From: Nitrosomonas sp. UBA6494
Lineage (GTDB): Bacteria > Pseudomonadota > Gammaproteobacteria > Burkholderiales > Nitrosomonadaceae
Length of the DNA stretch: 36,965 bases
Direction of reading: 5' to 3'
NCBI GenBank assembly: GCA_002435335.1
Contig: DJMI01000056.1
Span: 3,208-40,172, forward strand
Below, piece after piece: positions 18,014 through 26,173 of this stretch. Each line of letters opens with the position of its first letter. The stretch's first letter is position 1. The notes below the pieces were generated by a model. It was not told where the DNA came from. It was given only the letters and a program-made list of their open reading frames with translations, and made no database searches. A program made the translations under genes and the position numbers.

Positions 18014-18044
18014 GCCCCCGTCGAGAAATTGACGGGGGCTTTTT
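18014..18044 (+). terminator. Perfect intrinsic-terminator-like hairpin between yqaJ and the Gp3-like gene
   Basis: gcccccgtc (18014-18022) pairs perfectly with gacgggggc (18031-18039), with an 8-base loop and T5 (18040-18044). The next ribosome-binding site (aaggag) begins about 18 bases later, so the downstream gene can hardly have its own promoter after this structure. Confidence 0.8.
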
Positions 18045-18074
18045 GTTGGTTGAATTTTAATAAGGAGAAACAAG

Positions 18075-18977
18075 ATGATTAAAGGACTCGCAATCACGCC
18101 ACCGATTATCGGGCGTATTTCGATAGGCAAGGTGGTAGAAAAGAACGGCAAGCGACTGCCGGAGAAAGATGACTGTTTTACCATCACCACGCAGGTTCAA
18201 AACAAGGATGGGTGGTTATTGCATCCGCTACATGCCACGCTGGCGGAAGGCTCAGCCAATGCCAAGATCAGAGCCATACCAGTCAAACTGCTGTTCAACA
18301 GTAGCGATCTGAACCTACGCGCTGAATACAGTATGTTCGATCGTACAACGGGCAGGCCGATGTGTGTGGGTGATGGTGAAAAAGCCAAACGAGTGACCGC
18401 TGAGGGAATTTCCGAGGTTGATTGTGAATCACCGGATGGTTGTGAATTAGCCAAAACAGGAGGGTGCAAACCTTATGGCAGGCTCAACGTGGCGATTGAT
18501 GGGCAGGATGAGGAATTGTCGTCATTCGTGTTTCGCACGACTGGCTACAATTCAATTCGTACATTGACGGCGCGGCTCCAGTATTTTGAGGCAGTCAGTG
18601 GTGGCAATACGCGACATCTGCCATTGCAGTTAAAACTCAGGGCAAAATCTACCACCCAATCGCACCGCGCCCCTGTGTACTATGTTGATTTGTGCTTGCG
18701 TGATGGCATCAGTCTTGAAGACGCAGTCAGTCAGGCGCTCGCAGAAGCCACTAAAAGTGATCAGGCCGGTGTTAGTATCAAGGTGCTGGAGCAAGTGGCC
18801 AGAACCGGCCTAGGCAATGGCGCATTCGAAGATAGTGAGGAGGAATCGCCAGCCATTGTGGAGGAGTTTTATCCGGATGTCGAAGCGGGTGGTGCTTCAG
18901 GCCAGCCAGTAAATCAGACAATCGTTCCAGTCACAACCAGGTTGGTCGGTAAAGATCAGGTAACGACACTTGTCTGA
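18075..18977 (+). CDS. Gp3-like recombination directionality factor / 'hydrolase or metal-binding' family protein
   Basis: A 300-residue protein that I place, from memory, in the Gp3-like family, whose phage members are recombination directionality factors for serine integrases; proteobacterial members are usually annotated as hydrolase or metal-binding protein. Residues 1-15 (MIKGLAITPPIIGRISIGK) are typical. A Cys cluster, DCESPDGCELAKTGGC (about 116-131), could bind metal and is followed by YGRLNV, then FVFRTTGYNSIRTL. The C-terminal region (about 200-300) is less conserved. The AAGGAG ribosome-binding site is strong. Its partner here is unclear because the island encodes a tyrosine, not a serine, integrase. 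Confidence 0.65.
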   Translation: MIKGLAITPPIIGRISIGKVVEKNGKRLPEKDDCFTITTQVQNKDGWLLHPLHATLAEGSANAKIRAIPVKLLFNSSDLNLRAEYSMFDRTTGRPMCVGDGEKAKRVTAEGISEVDCESPDGCELAKTGGCKPYGRLNVAIDGQDEELSSFVFRTTGYNSIRTLTARLQYFEAVSGGNTRHLPLQLKLRAKSTTQSHRAPVYYVDLCLRDGISLEDAVSQALAEATKSDQAGVSIKVLEQVARTGLGNGAFEDSEEESPAIVEEFYPDVEAGGASGQPVNQTIVPVTTRLVGKDQVTTLV

Positions 18978-19097
18978 CAAATTGTTGCTCCCACTTTAAC
19001 TCAATTTCTGTATAGGGGCTTATGAGAAAGCATTTTGCCTGTAATGGTTTAATACCACCGGACACTTCTAAAGGCAGGTTATATACTGTTAGGAGAG

Positions 19098-19418
19098 GTG
19101 ACCATAATGACTGAGATTAAACAAAACAGACCAAAATATAATTTGGAATTCAAACAAGATGCAGCGAGATTGGTTCTTGAGAAAGGCTATAGCCAACAAC
19201 AGGCTGCAGAGCATTTAGGAATATCGTTAAGTGCCCTGGGGCGTTGGGTTCGAGCGGAACGTAAACCATCAGGTATAGAAACGCTAACGAAGAAACCGGG
19301 GTTGAATTTGGCAGAGCAAGCCGAATTGCTGCGTTTGCGTAAGGAAATAGAACAATTGCGGATGGAGCGCGAGATATTAAAAAAGGCCGCAGTCTTCTTT
19401 GCGAAAGAAGCCGAATAA
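19098..19418 (+). CDS. IS3-family transposase OrfA
   Basis: A 106-residue DNA-binding subunit of the IS3-type transposase. It contains the helix-turn-helix KDAARLVLEKGYSQQQAAEHLG-type region (RLVLEKGYSQQQAAEHLGIS visible at about 15-36) and a C-terminal leucine-zipper-like coil ending REILKKAAVFFAKEAE. Intact by itself. OrfAB would be produced by -1 frameshifting at 19379-19385, but OrfB is disrupted, so the element cannot transpose autonomously. Confidence 0.9.
   Translation: MTIMTEIKQNRPKYNLEFKQDAARLVLEKGYSQQQAAEHLGISLSALGRWVRAERKPSGIETLTKKPGLNLAEQAELLRLRKEIEQLRMEREILKKAAVFFAKEAE
19379..19385 (+). promoter_or_regulatory. Programmed -1 frameshift heptamer of the IS3 element
   Basis: The sequence A AAA AAG is in the correct phase for OrfA (codons AAA 19380-19382 and AAG 19383-19385). 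OrfB continues in the -1 frame through IKYGFIQVQQKTYPV. This is the usual IS3-family way of making the OrfAB transposase. Confidence 0.8.
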
Positions 19419-19742
19419 AGTACGGGTTTATTCAGGTGCAACAGAAGACATATCCGGTAACCGTGCTTTGTCGCGTGATGGGAGTAAGCGCAAGTGCCTA
19501 TTATGCTTGGTGTCAATCTGTTGAGATTGATAGCGATGTGCGAGAAGATCAAATACTGTCCGAAAAAATTCGCCGGATTTTTGAGGAAAATAAGTGCAGT
19601 TTTGGATCTCTGTCAATGGCGGAGTAAAAAGGTACCAAATAGCGCTCGAAGAGTGTACCAATTAGGTTAATAAAAAAGAGGGATTTGACCTCTAGTTTTT
19701 CGCTCCTGATTTTCTATATTTTTAGGTTGCGCGCACTCAACG

Positions 19743-20563
19743 TCATTTATATTGATTAGCATCCTCCTTTGTTGGTTTGGATTGTACTGTCTGCTTTTGC
19801 CGTTTCTTGCTTGTGGCTAAGCGGTATGATTCTCCGTTCATTTCGAGGATATGGACATGATGGGTCAGTCGATCCAGTAACGCACCGGTTAATCGTTCCG
19901 ATCCCAGAACACTTGTCCACTCATCAAACGGCAAATTAGACGTGACCAGGGTGGCAGCGTGCTCATAGCGGCGGCTGAATACTTCGAACAGAAGTTCTGA
20001 ACCAACTGCAGTAAATGGCACATAACCCAGTTCGTCGATGATTAGCAACTTGAGTTGGTCAAGTGTTTTTGTAAGGTACGCAAACGTTTTTCATCGCGCG
20101 CTTCCATCAACTCATGCACCAGGGCTGCAGCTGTTGTGAATAAAACACTCATACTTTTCTGACAAGCTGCCAACCCTAAAGCCAATGCGATATGAGTCTT
20201 GCCAACACCTGATGGACCCAACGCAATGATGTTCTCGCGCTTATGGATCCATTCACAGCGCATCAACTCCAGTACCAACGATTTATTCAGCCCAGGTATC
20301 GCAGCAAAGTCGAAGGTGTCCAGGCTTTTAATCACGGGGAATTTGGCCTGACGTATGCGCCGTTCGGTATTCCGTCGTTCACGATCGATGCATTCCAGTT
20401 CGCACAGTCGCAATAGATAGCGTGCATAGTCAATGTCCTCACGTGCGCATTCGACACCTACTTTCTCATATTCACGTGCAAAGGTTGGTAACTTTAACGT
20501 TTTAAAGTGATTGATCAGCAAGACTTGCGGCGCAACCGTGGTAGGGATAGAGGTATCAGTCAT
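19743..20563 (-). pseudogene. istB: IS21-family helper ATPase IstB, frameshifted
   Basis: AAA+ helper of IS21 transposition. The first frame (20563-20042) holds the N-terminal domain and the Walker A motif GPSGVGKTHIALALG, then stops after KRLRTLQKHLTNSSC. The second frame (19743-20048) resumes with LLIIDELGYVPF, the Walker B, and runs to the C terminus. The two frames meet near a run of five A (minus strand tta caa aaa cac), where a -1 slip or one lost base restores QKTLDQLKLLIIDEL. A mutation or a sequencing error is more likely than programmed frameshifting, since istB is normally one frame. Confidence 0.85.
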
Positions 20564-22091
20564 AATGCGCCCCCGCAGCCCCCTGGTTTGCTTTGGCCGT
20601 TTGTAACAAGCTTAAGTACGCTCGTGGTTCAGTGGATTTCACGCTGGCACGGGGTAAATAGGGATAGAGCGTCAAATCGAGCTTGGCAGGTCGTTGCTCT
20701 ACCGCGCACAGAATCAAATGCTTGATGGCATCAAAACCAATCGTACCGAACCCCATCGCTTGTTTGATTGCCTGCTCAACTTGCTCTAGGCTAAAATTTT
20801 CCAGCAACCGCAAGACCTGGATATATTCCTTGCGGCCCCGGCGTTCCATGCGGACTTCCAACACGCGGCGCAGCCGATCGAATGCTTCCGGCAGAACCCA
20901 ATTTTGCAAGGGTGCCGCTTGATCGAGCGCACGTGGCTTCTGTTCTAACAATGCCAGGTAGTGCAAAGGGTTGTATATGAATTCTTCGCGACCATAGCTG
21001 CGCACATGACGCGCAATGATGTCTGTGCCCAGGCAAATGTCCACATGATCCACATAACCTTTGATCAATACTTCCCGGTGACCGTATTGAGTAGGCACCG
21101 AGTAATCGTTGCTTCGATAACGTACCAGTGATAATGAAGATACACGCGTGGAAATCTTATGGCAGGCATCAAAAGCAACTGCAGGTAAAGCCATCAATGC
21201 AGCCGTATCCCGTTTCATACGCTCAGCGATGGTTTCAGTTTGACTCCGCAACTTGGCCTGTTGGCGCTTGATGCACCCATCCAGCAATTTTGCATTCAGG
21301 GCATTGAAATCAGCAGCAATGGGTAGTGGCACCATGAAGTGGCGGCGGCTGTAGCCAACCATGCCCTCAACATTGCCCTTGTCGTTGCCTTTGGCCGGTC
21401 GCCCAAACTTGTCTTCAAACAGATAGTGGCTCTGCAGTTCGCTGAATGCCTTGGTACGCTGGCGTTTGCCATCGCCCAGTATCTTGGCTACTGCAATCTT
21501 GGTGTTGTCGTACAAAATCGATTGCGGTACTCCACCCAGAAACGCAAATGCAGCGACATGACCATCCAGAAACGATTCGGTATCTTCAGTCGGATAGGCT
21601 TTGACAAAGCAACCATCCGAATGCGGCATATCAAGGCAGAAATAATGGAAGCGAACCAGTTTGCCGCCAATATAGCCATCGGCTTCACCAAAGTCTACCT
21701 GGGCATGACCAGGTAGGTGCACCAACGGCATGAACATTTCTTTTTGCCGAGTTACAGCCTTGTTAACATAGTTGCGTACGATGGTATAGCCGCCGGTAAA
21801 ACCATGTTCCTCCCGTAATCGCTCCAGTATCCGTATCGCAGTATGGCGTTGCTTCACATGGACTTGTTTGTCGGCTTCCAGAATGGCATCGATGATGCCA
21901 GTGAATCTAGCTAGTTTAGGGGAAGTGGGGTCTCTCTTGCGTCGGTAACCCGGCGGTACCGCATATTGGCACATCTTCTTGACAGTCTTGCGATGAATTC
22001 CAAAATATCGCGCAACTTCACGCTCACTTCTGCCTTCCACCATCACCGCTCGTCGAATCTTTACATATAGTTCCACTGTATACATCCTCAT
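20556..22091 (-). CDS. istA: IS21-family transposase IstA
   Basis: A 511-residue DDE transposase. It starts with a helix-turn-helix (RSEREVARYFGIHRKTVKKM, about residues 19-38). The catalytic core contains HAQVDFGEADGYIGG, LYDNTKIAV and GNDKGNVEGMVGYSRRHFM. It overlaps the istB start by eight bases, the usual coupled arrangement. It is apparently intact and would need a working IstB from another copy to move. Confidence 0.93.
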   Translation of the reverse strand: MRMYTVELYVKIRRAVMVEGRSEREVARYFGIHRKTVKKMCQYAVPPGYRRKRDPTSPKLARFTGIIDAILEADKQVHVKQRHTAIRILERLREEHGFTGGYTIVRNYVNKAVTRQKEMFMPLVHLPGHAQVDFGEADGYIGGKLVRFHYFCLDMPHSDGCFVKAYPTEDTESFLDGHVAAFAFLGGVPQSILYDNTKIAVAKILGDGKRQRTKAFSELQSHYLFEDKFGRPAKGNDKGNVEGMVGYSRRHFMVPLPIAADFNALNAKLLDGCIKRQQAKLRSQTETIAERMKRDTAALMALPAVAFDACHKISTRVSSLSLVRYRSNDYSVPTQYGHREVLIKGYVDHVDICLGTDIIARHVRSYGREEFIYNPLHYLALLEQKPRALDQAAPLQNWVLPEAFDRLRRVLEVRMERRGRKEYIQVLRLLENFSLEQVEQAIKQAMGFGTIGFDAIKHLILCAVEQRPAKLDLTLYPYLPRASVKSTEPRAYLSLLQTAKANQGAAGAHYD

Positions 22092-23098
22092 CGCCTTTCA
22101 CTTCATGCTCATCGCATCAGCTTACAGGCTTCAGATTGGTACACTATTACTCCGCGATTGCCGCGTAGTTTAGTGCGCCTCAGTGGTACATTTTTACACC
22201 GCTATTTATAGATCTCGTCGAATAACCAAGCGATTGAAGAAACAAGGTGTTGCCGTTGGGCGATTTAAGGTACGCAGAATCATGCGTGAATTGGGATTGC
22301 TGGTTCGCTATCCAAAGCGGATTAAAGTTACAACCGACAGCAATCATGACGAAGCCATTGCACCGAATCGACTGGATCGGCAATTTCAAGTCACCAAGCC
22401 GAATCAAGTGTGGACCACCGATATCACTTATGTGTGGACGTTACAAGGCTGGCTGTACGTTGCGGTAGTAATCGACTTGTTTTCCCGTCAAGTCGTAGGC
22501 TGGGCGATCGACGACCACATGAAGACTTCGCTTTGCGTGAAAGCCTTGCAAATGGCGTACTGGCGTCGCAAACCCCTACCGGGTTTGTTGCATCATTCAG
22601 ATCGCGGCAGTCAGTATGCAAGCCGTGAATATCGGCAGCATCTGGCAATCATGGGTATGGTGCAAAGCATGAGCCGAAAAGGCAATTGCTGGGATAATGC
22701 GCCAACCGAACGATTCTTTCGTAGCCTCAAGTACGAACAACTCAACTACGAAAAATTTAAAACCAAAGCAGCAGCAAAATTGAGCGTGATCGATTATTTG
22801 GCTTTTTATAACGGCCGCCGATCACACTCGACAATAAACTACATGACCCCAATCGAATTCGAGCGGGATTTTTTTAACAACGCTGCCTGAATAGGTGTCC
22901 GGTTTTTGTTGACCATTACAGCCTGGCTTATAACCCCTGCCGAGCTTTATGCATTATTGGAAGAAGTTTTTAACGAACTTGTCAGAAATGATTCCGATAG
23001 CCATGAACGCAGAAATGCTTTGGCTTCATTGGAAAATATTGAGAGGGAGTTTGCTTTTAAGAATTCTATCGTTTAACTTGAACATTTGAACTTGCAAT

Positions 23099-24874
23099 TT
23101 ATCGTGTCTCAGCCCACAGCATTTCTAGGTCAACGTCTTCACTATTAGGTCGTTTCGCAATATCAAGCCTATTAACTTCTAAAACCATGGGTAGATCGAA
23201 TGATGTTCCCGTAACAATACAGCTTCCTTTTGCAAGATTCGGTATTAAGCTTCTGGACAGATTGTCCAAAGTACTGATCGTGTTGTCTAAAAGAAATAAA
23301 TCCCGATCGTTGACCAATCGATGAATAAAGAAGTTATGGATTTGAGAAACAATCGTTGGTGAAATATCGGCAGGTCTTTGACTTGCAAGGGTAATAAACA
23401 TACCAAATTTGCGTCCCTCTTTGATTATTTCTTCAAATAATTCCAGTCTATAATCTTTCCAGCTTTCATGTTCATTGAATGATTGTTGGGATAGTATGTT
23501 ATGTGCTTCATCTATGATGAGATGCATAGTTTTATTTGGCGGCGTTTCAACCGTATTTTTGTGTATATGATAAAAATGTTTTGCGATCAAAAGAGGCAGC
23601 ACCTTTTTCATTTCTTGATTGCATTTTCGCAAAGAAATAACTGTAAGCAGTTTGCTGTTGTCATGCTCATCTGAGATGGCAATTACTTTTTTTAGGCTTG
23701 ATAGAGAAGATTCAACTCTTTTTAGAAGGGGTTGGATATGTTCGAATTGAACATATCCATGAATAAGGTCACGGATTAGCTGTAAATTAGCCCTTACTAC
23801 TAACTCATCAAGCGAATCCAAGTCGTTAACCGTTATATCCTCAACTATATTACTAAGGATAGAGTTATATGCTGCTCCATCAGACTGAAACCATGTTTCA
23901 GAGATGCCAATATAAAACTTCTGTCCCTGTCCATGCCAGTTTATTGTTTGTAATCCATCACTAAGATTATTCGCCTCTAGGATTTTAGCTATGCCTCTAA
24001 GTAGATCAAGAGTTTCTGGTTTTGGCGAAGCCGCAGTAAATGCAGCTCTGAATGTCCCTTTGATGTAATTGAGAAGACTATCATCATTCCCTATATATCT
24101 TTTTCTACCGTTGATGACGCGGTTTAGAAATGGACGTTGCGTATTTGTAGTTGCCTGAAACAGAATGCTAAGCGTATCAAGATTCCAGAATTCATCTGAA
24201 TGCAAAGGAAATCTGTCCTGTCCCGCTGTTTGGGTATTAAGATGCAAGATGGTTTTATAGTTACCCCCCACTAATTGGTTTTCCGTATATTCGCCGTTAA
24301 AATCCAAAATAATGAAATGACTTTTATTTCCGATATTTTCGAGCTTTTGCTCGAACAACACAGTATATAGCTTGGCTAAAGTATTTGATTTGCCGCTTCC
24401 AGTATTTCCAAAAATGCCGATATGACTGTTAAAAAGCCTTTGCCATGGCAAGGATATTGGGATTTCTTCTTTTAGCATTTTGCCGATTACAAATGCATCT
24501 GTATGGTCTCGGCTATAAATTTCGGATATTTTTGTCTCTTGTAGGAGGAAAGCAGAATCTTTTATCATAGGAAGAAATTTAATGCCTTCATTAAAAATAC
24601 CATGATCAAAATATCCTATAGGCTTGGCCTCTACCTTACGGATGTAGTATGTTTTTTTACCATCTTCTTCAAATTTTCTTTCATCCAGATACTCACCTTC
24701 AATAATACAGACAATATCTCTAAAACCGCGCTGAACTGATATATATTCACGTATCGAAACCCCTTTGTATTTATCTCCATTGTAATAGAGAGTATCTTTG
24801 TTGGAGTCTTCAAATATTTTCAGCGTCACTTTTGTGCCATGCACGGCAATAACTTCCCCGATTTTAATTGTCAT
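23099..24874 (-). CDS. herA: HerA-like ATPase of the SIR2-HerA defence system
   Basis: A 591-residue FtsK/HerA-superfamily ATPase (DUF87). An N-terminal HAS-barrel-like beta domain (about 1-110) starts MTIKIGEVIAVHGTKVTL. Walker A is FGNTGSGKSNTLAKLY (155-170), Walker B is HLIIDEAHNIL (about 451-461) and the sensor region is LASQRPADISPTIVSQIHNF (about 496-515), followed by RLVNDRDLFLLDN. In the known two-gene system, HerA hexamers form a large complex with the SIR2 protein, which depletes NAD during phage infection. The gene overlaps the SIR2 gene by 11 bases, a sign of tight coupling. It is the last gene of the minus-strand defence block. Confidence 0.9.
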   Translation of the reverse strand: MTIKIGEVIAVHGTKVTLKIFEDSNKDTLYYNGDKYKGVSIREYISVQRGFRDIVCIIEGEYLDERKFEEDGKKTYYIRKVEAKPIGYFDHGIFNEGIKFLPMIKDSAFLLQETKISEIYSRDHTDAFVIGKMLKEEIPISLPWQRLFNSHIGIFGNTGSGKSNTLAKLYTVLFEQKLENIGNKSHFIILDFNGEYTENQLVGGNYKTILHLNTQTAGQDRFPLHSDEFWNLDTLSILFQATTNTQRPFLNRVINGRKRYIGNDDSLLNYIKGTFRAAFTAASPKPETLDLLRGIAKILEANNLSDGLQTINWHGQGQKFYIGISETWFQSDGAAYNSILSNIVEDITVNDLDSLDELVVRANLQLIRDLIHGYVQFEHIQPLLKRVESSLSSLKKVIAISDEHDNSKLLTVISLRKCNQEMKKVLPLLIAKHFYHIHKNTVETPPNKTMHLIIDEAHNILSQQSFNEHESWKDYRLELFEEIIKEGRKFGMFITLASQRPADISPTIVSQIHNFFIHRLVNDRDLFLLDNTISTLDNLSRSLIPNLAKGSCIVTGTSFDLPMVLEVNRLDIAKRPNSEDVDLEMLWAETR

Positions 24875-26036
24875 CCTGAGCCTCGTCGGGAGCCGATGCT
24901 ACTTCCATTTGGGGAGTAGTGGTGAAAATCTTATTATTGAATGTGCTAAAATCTAAAGATCCATCTACTGCTAGATACTGAACATTTTTGTAACGCTCAA
25001 AATATTTTTGCATTGTTGACAGTTCAGTCTTATTAAAACAGCAAATAAAGAGTTGCAATGTTGGATTGGAAAGTGACCGTTTTACTAGGTTGAGGATATG
25101 TTCGTCGGCAAAGGAAAAACCAAATGTGATAAAAACAGAATTGGGTTTTTCAAGTTCATAACTAAGGAGTCGGAGCATCTGGTAGTAATGCTCTTCAAAT
25201 ACAGTTTCGTAGAACTTCCACTTAGTGGGGTTTACGATTGGAAGTTGCTTGTAATGTTCCCAGAATTTTTCTTTATCTGTATCAGTTAATTCAATATCTG
25301 GAAGGTCATTTATTGTTTTAGAATCATCAAGCAAAACTTCAGAAAAGCTATTTAATTTTTGAAAGAGTTTTTCATCTATGAGCCGCTTATTATTGCGATC
25401 TTTTGAATAATCAATAAGTATATTTTCATTATCCTTATACCAGTATACCGAACCATGAATGTGTATAAGATTGATCTGCGGTATATCGTTGTGATGGCGT
25501 TCAAAAATACCCGTTTGGCACACAAAACTATTGAAGTTTTTAGCCTGGAGATAGCGGCGGTTGAACCCCCTTGCACCATCATTGATAACGAAATCTAGGT
25601 TACCATTTTCCAATATTTGATCAGCTGTATAAGTAAAACATGCATCATAGTTGGTAGTAAATACATTACACTTTCTGTCAAAGTTTTTTCTGTATTGCAA
25701 AATCTTCAGAAGTGTTTCTATAAATTTTTTATAGTTGTCTAATACTTCCTGTTCTTTTGGCTGAAGATCAAAAAATTCTTCCTTAGACTCAAAATCATTG
25801 GTAATTACAGGCTTAATGCACGTCTCATAATAGTGCATAAACAACAATGTATATAACGAGTTACTTTCTTTAGCTTCGTAAAAACGAGTTGCAAGCGTTT
25901 CAATAGTCTGCCTCACCCCTTTATCATCTTTTATTTTAAGTGCGAGCGTAGGAAAAAGCCCATGTGATGCGCCGGCGCCTATCAAAAAATTTATATTTTT
26001 ATCGTAAATATCGTTAAGATCGATTTTTTCATCCAT
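24864..26036 (-). CDS. SIR2-domain NADase effector of the SIR2-HerA system
   Basis: A 390-residue protein with an N-terminal SIR2 fold. The NAD-binding loop is FLIGAGASHGLFP (18-29), the second NAD motif is VFTTNYDACF (125-134), and the catalytic-type His is in HIHGSVYW (192-199, His194). A C-terminal region (about 290-390) contains SVFITFGFSFADEHI, common in defence SIR2 proteins. The minus-strand leader has an AGAGG ribosome-binding site before the ATG. A 137-base gap follows hsdR, so it may be expressed by readthrough from the hsd operon or from its own promoter. The expected role is abortive NAD depletion; this is established for the family, not shown here. Confidence 0.9.
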   Translation of the reverse strand: MDEKIDLNDIYDKNINFLIGAGASHGLFPTLALKIKDDKGVRQTIETLATRFYEAKESNSLYTLLFMHYYETCIKPVITNDFESKEEFFDLQPKEQEVLDNYKKFIETLLKILQYRKNFDRKCNVFTTNYDACFTYTADQILENGNLDFVINDGARGFNRRYLQAKNFNSFVCQTGIFERHHNDIPQINLIHIHGSVYWYKDNENILIDYSKDRNNKRLIDEKLFQKLNSFSEVLLDDSKTINDLPDIELTDTDKEKFWEHYKQLPIVNPTKWKFYETVFEEHYYQMLRLLSYELEKPNSVFITFGFSFADEHILNLVKRSLSNPTLQLFICCFNKTELSTMQKYFERYKNVQYLAVDGSLDFSTFNNKIFTTTPQMEVASAPDEAQDDN

Positions 26037-26173
26037 GATTACCTCTAAAACTCGCTATAGAATCTAATTGAAGCTACGGAAAAAGACATCTGCACTCCTA
26101 ATTAACAACCGTTATGTGGGTCGTAAGCAGAATCTGCACTTCAACAAACAATCTACACTAGAGCAATGTATTT

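Larger units (their letters stand above)
19611..22210 (-). mobile_element. IS21-family insertion sequence (2600 bp) inside IS3 orfB
   Basis: Bounded by 6-bp duplications gatctc (19605-19610 and 22211-22216). The outer inverted repeats match at about 22 of 27 positions (left tgtcaatggcggagtaaaaa, right on the other strand tataaatagcggtgtaaaaa, both then ending in gtacca after one or two bases). A further inner copy, gcggagtaatagtgtacca on the minus strand, lies at 22137-22155; multiple terminal repeats are usual for IS21. It encodes istA and a frameshifted istB. Confidence 0.9.
19436..22890 (+). pseudogene. IS3-family transposase OrfB, split by IS21-family insertion
   Basis: The DDE integrase-type subunit is in two pieces. 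The N-terminal part ends at 19610 after CSFGS; the rest resumes at 22217 with RRITKRLKKQGVAVG and runs to 22890. Joining across the gatctc duplication gives GSRRIT in frame, so no other damage is seen at the joint. The catalytic residues are present in the second part: Asp in WTTDITYVW, Asp in HHSDRGSQYAS and Glu in NCWDNAPTERFFRSLK. A strict precise excision of the IS21 element would restore the gene. Confidence 0.9.
19040..22920 (+). mobile_element. IS3-family insertion sequence, itself interrupted by an IS21-family element
   Basis: The ends are imperfect inverted repeats: the left begins tgtaatggtttaataccacc and the right, on the other strand, begins tgtaatggtcaacaaaaacc; both continue ggacac. 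Target duplication is gcc (19037-19039 and 22921-22923). Without the IS21 insert (2600 bp) and its 6-bp duplication the element would be 1275 bp, normal for IS3. It carries orfA, a canonical slippery heptamer and a split orfB. Confidence 0.9.
19022..23076 (+). pseudogene. 56-codon ORF split by the IS3-family element
   Basis: The first six codons (19022-19039, MRKHFA) precede the IS3 element and 50 codons (22924-23076) follow it. Removing the element and one copy of its gcc duplication gives an uninterrupted frame of 56 codons plus stop: MRKHFA joined to WLITPAELYALLEEVFNELV, then RNDSDSHERRNALASLENIE and REFAFKNSIV. An in-frame TAG sits at 19013-19015 and AGGGG at 19014-19018, so the ATG is the likely start. 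The product would be a small, mostly helical, acidic protein. I do not recognise the family. It lies 45 bases after the Gp3-like gene, so it was probably the last gene of that module. Confidence 0.6.
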
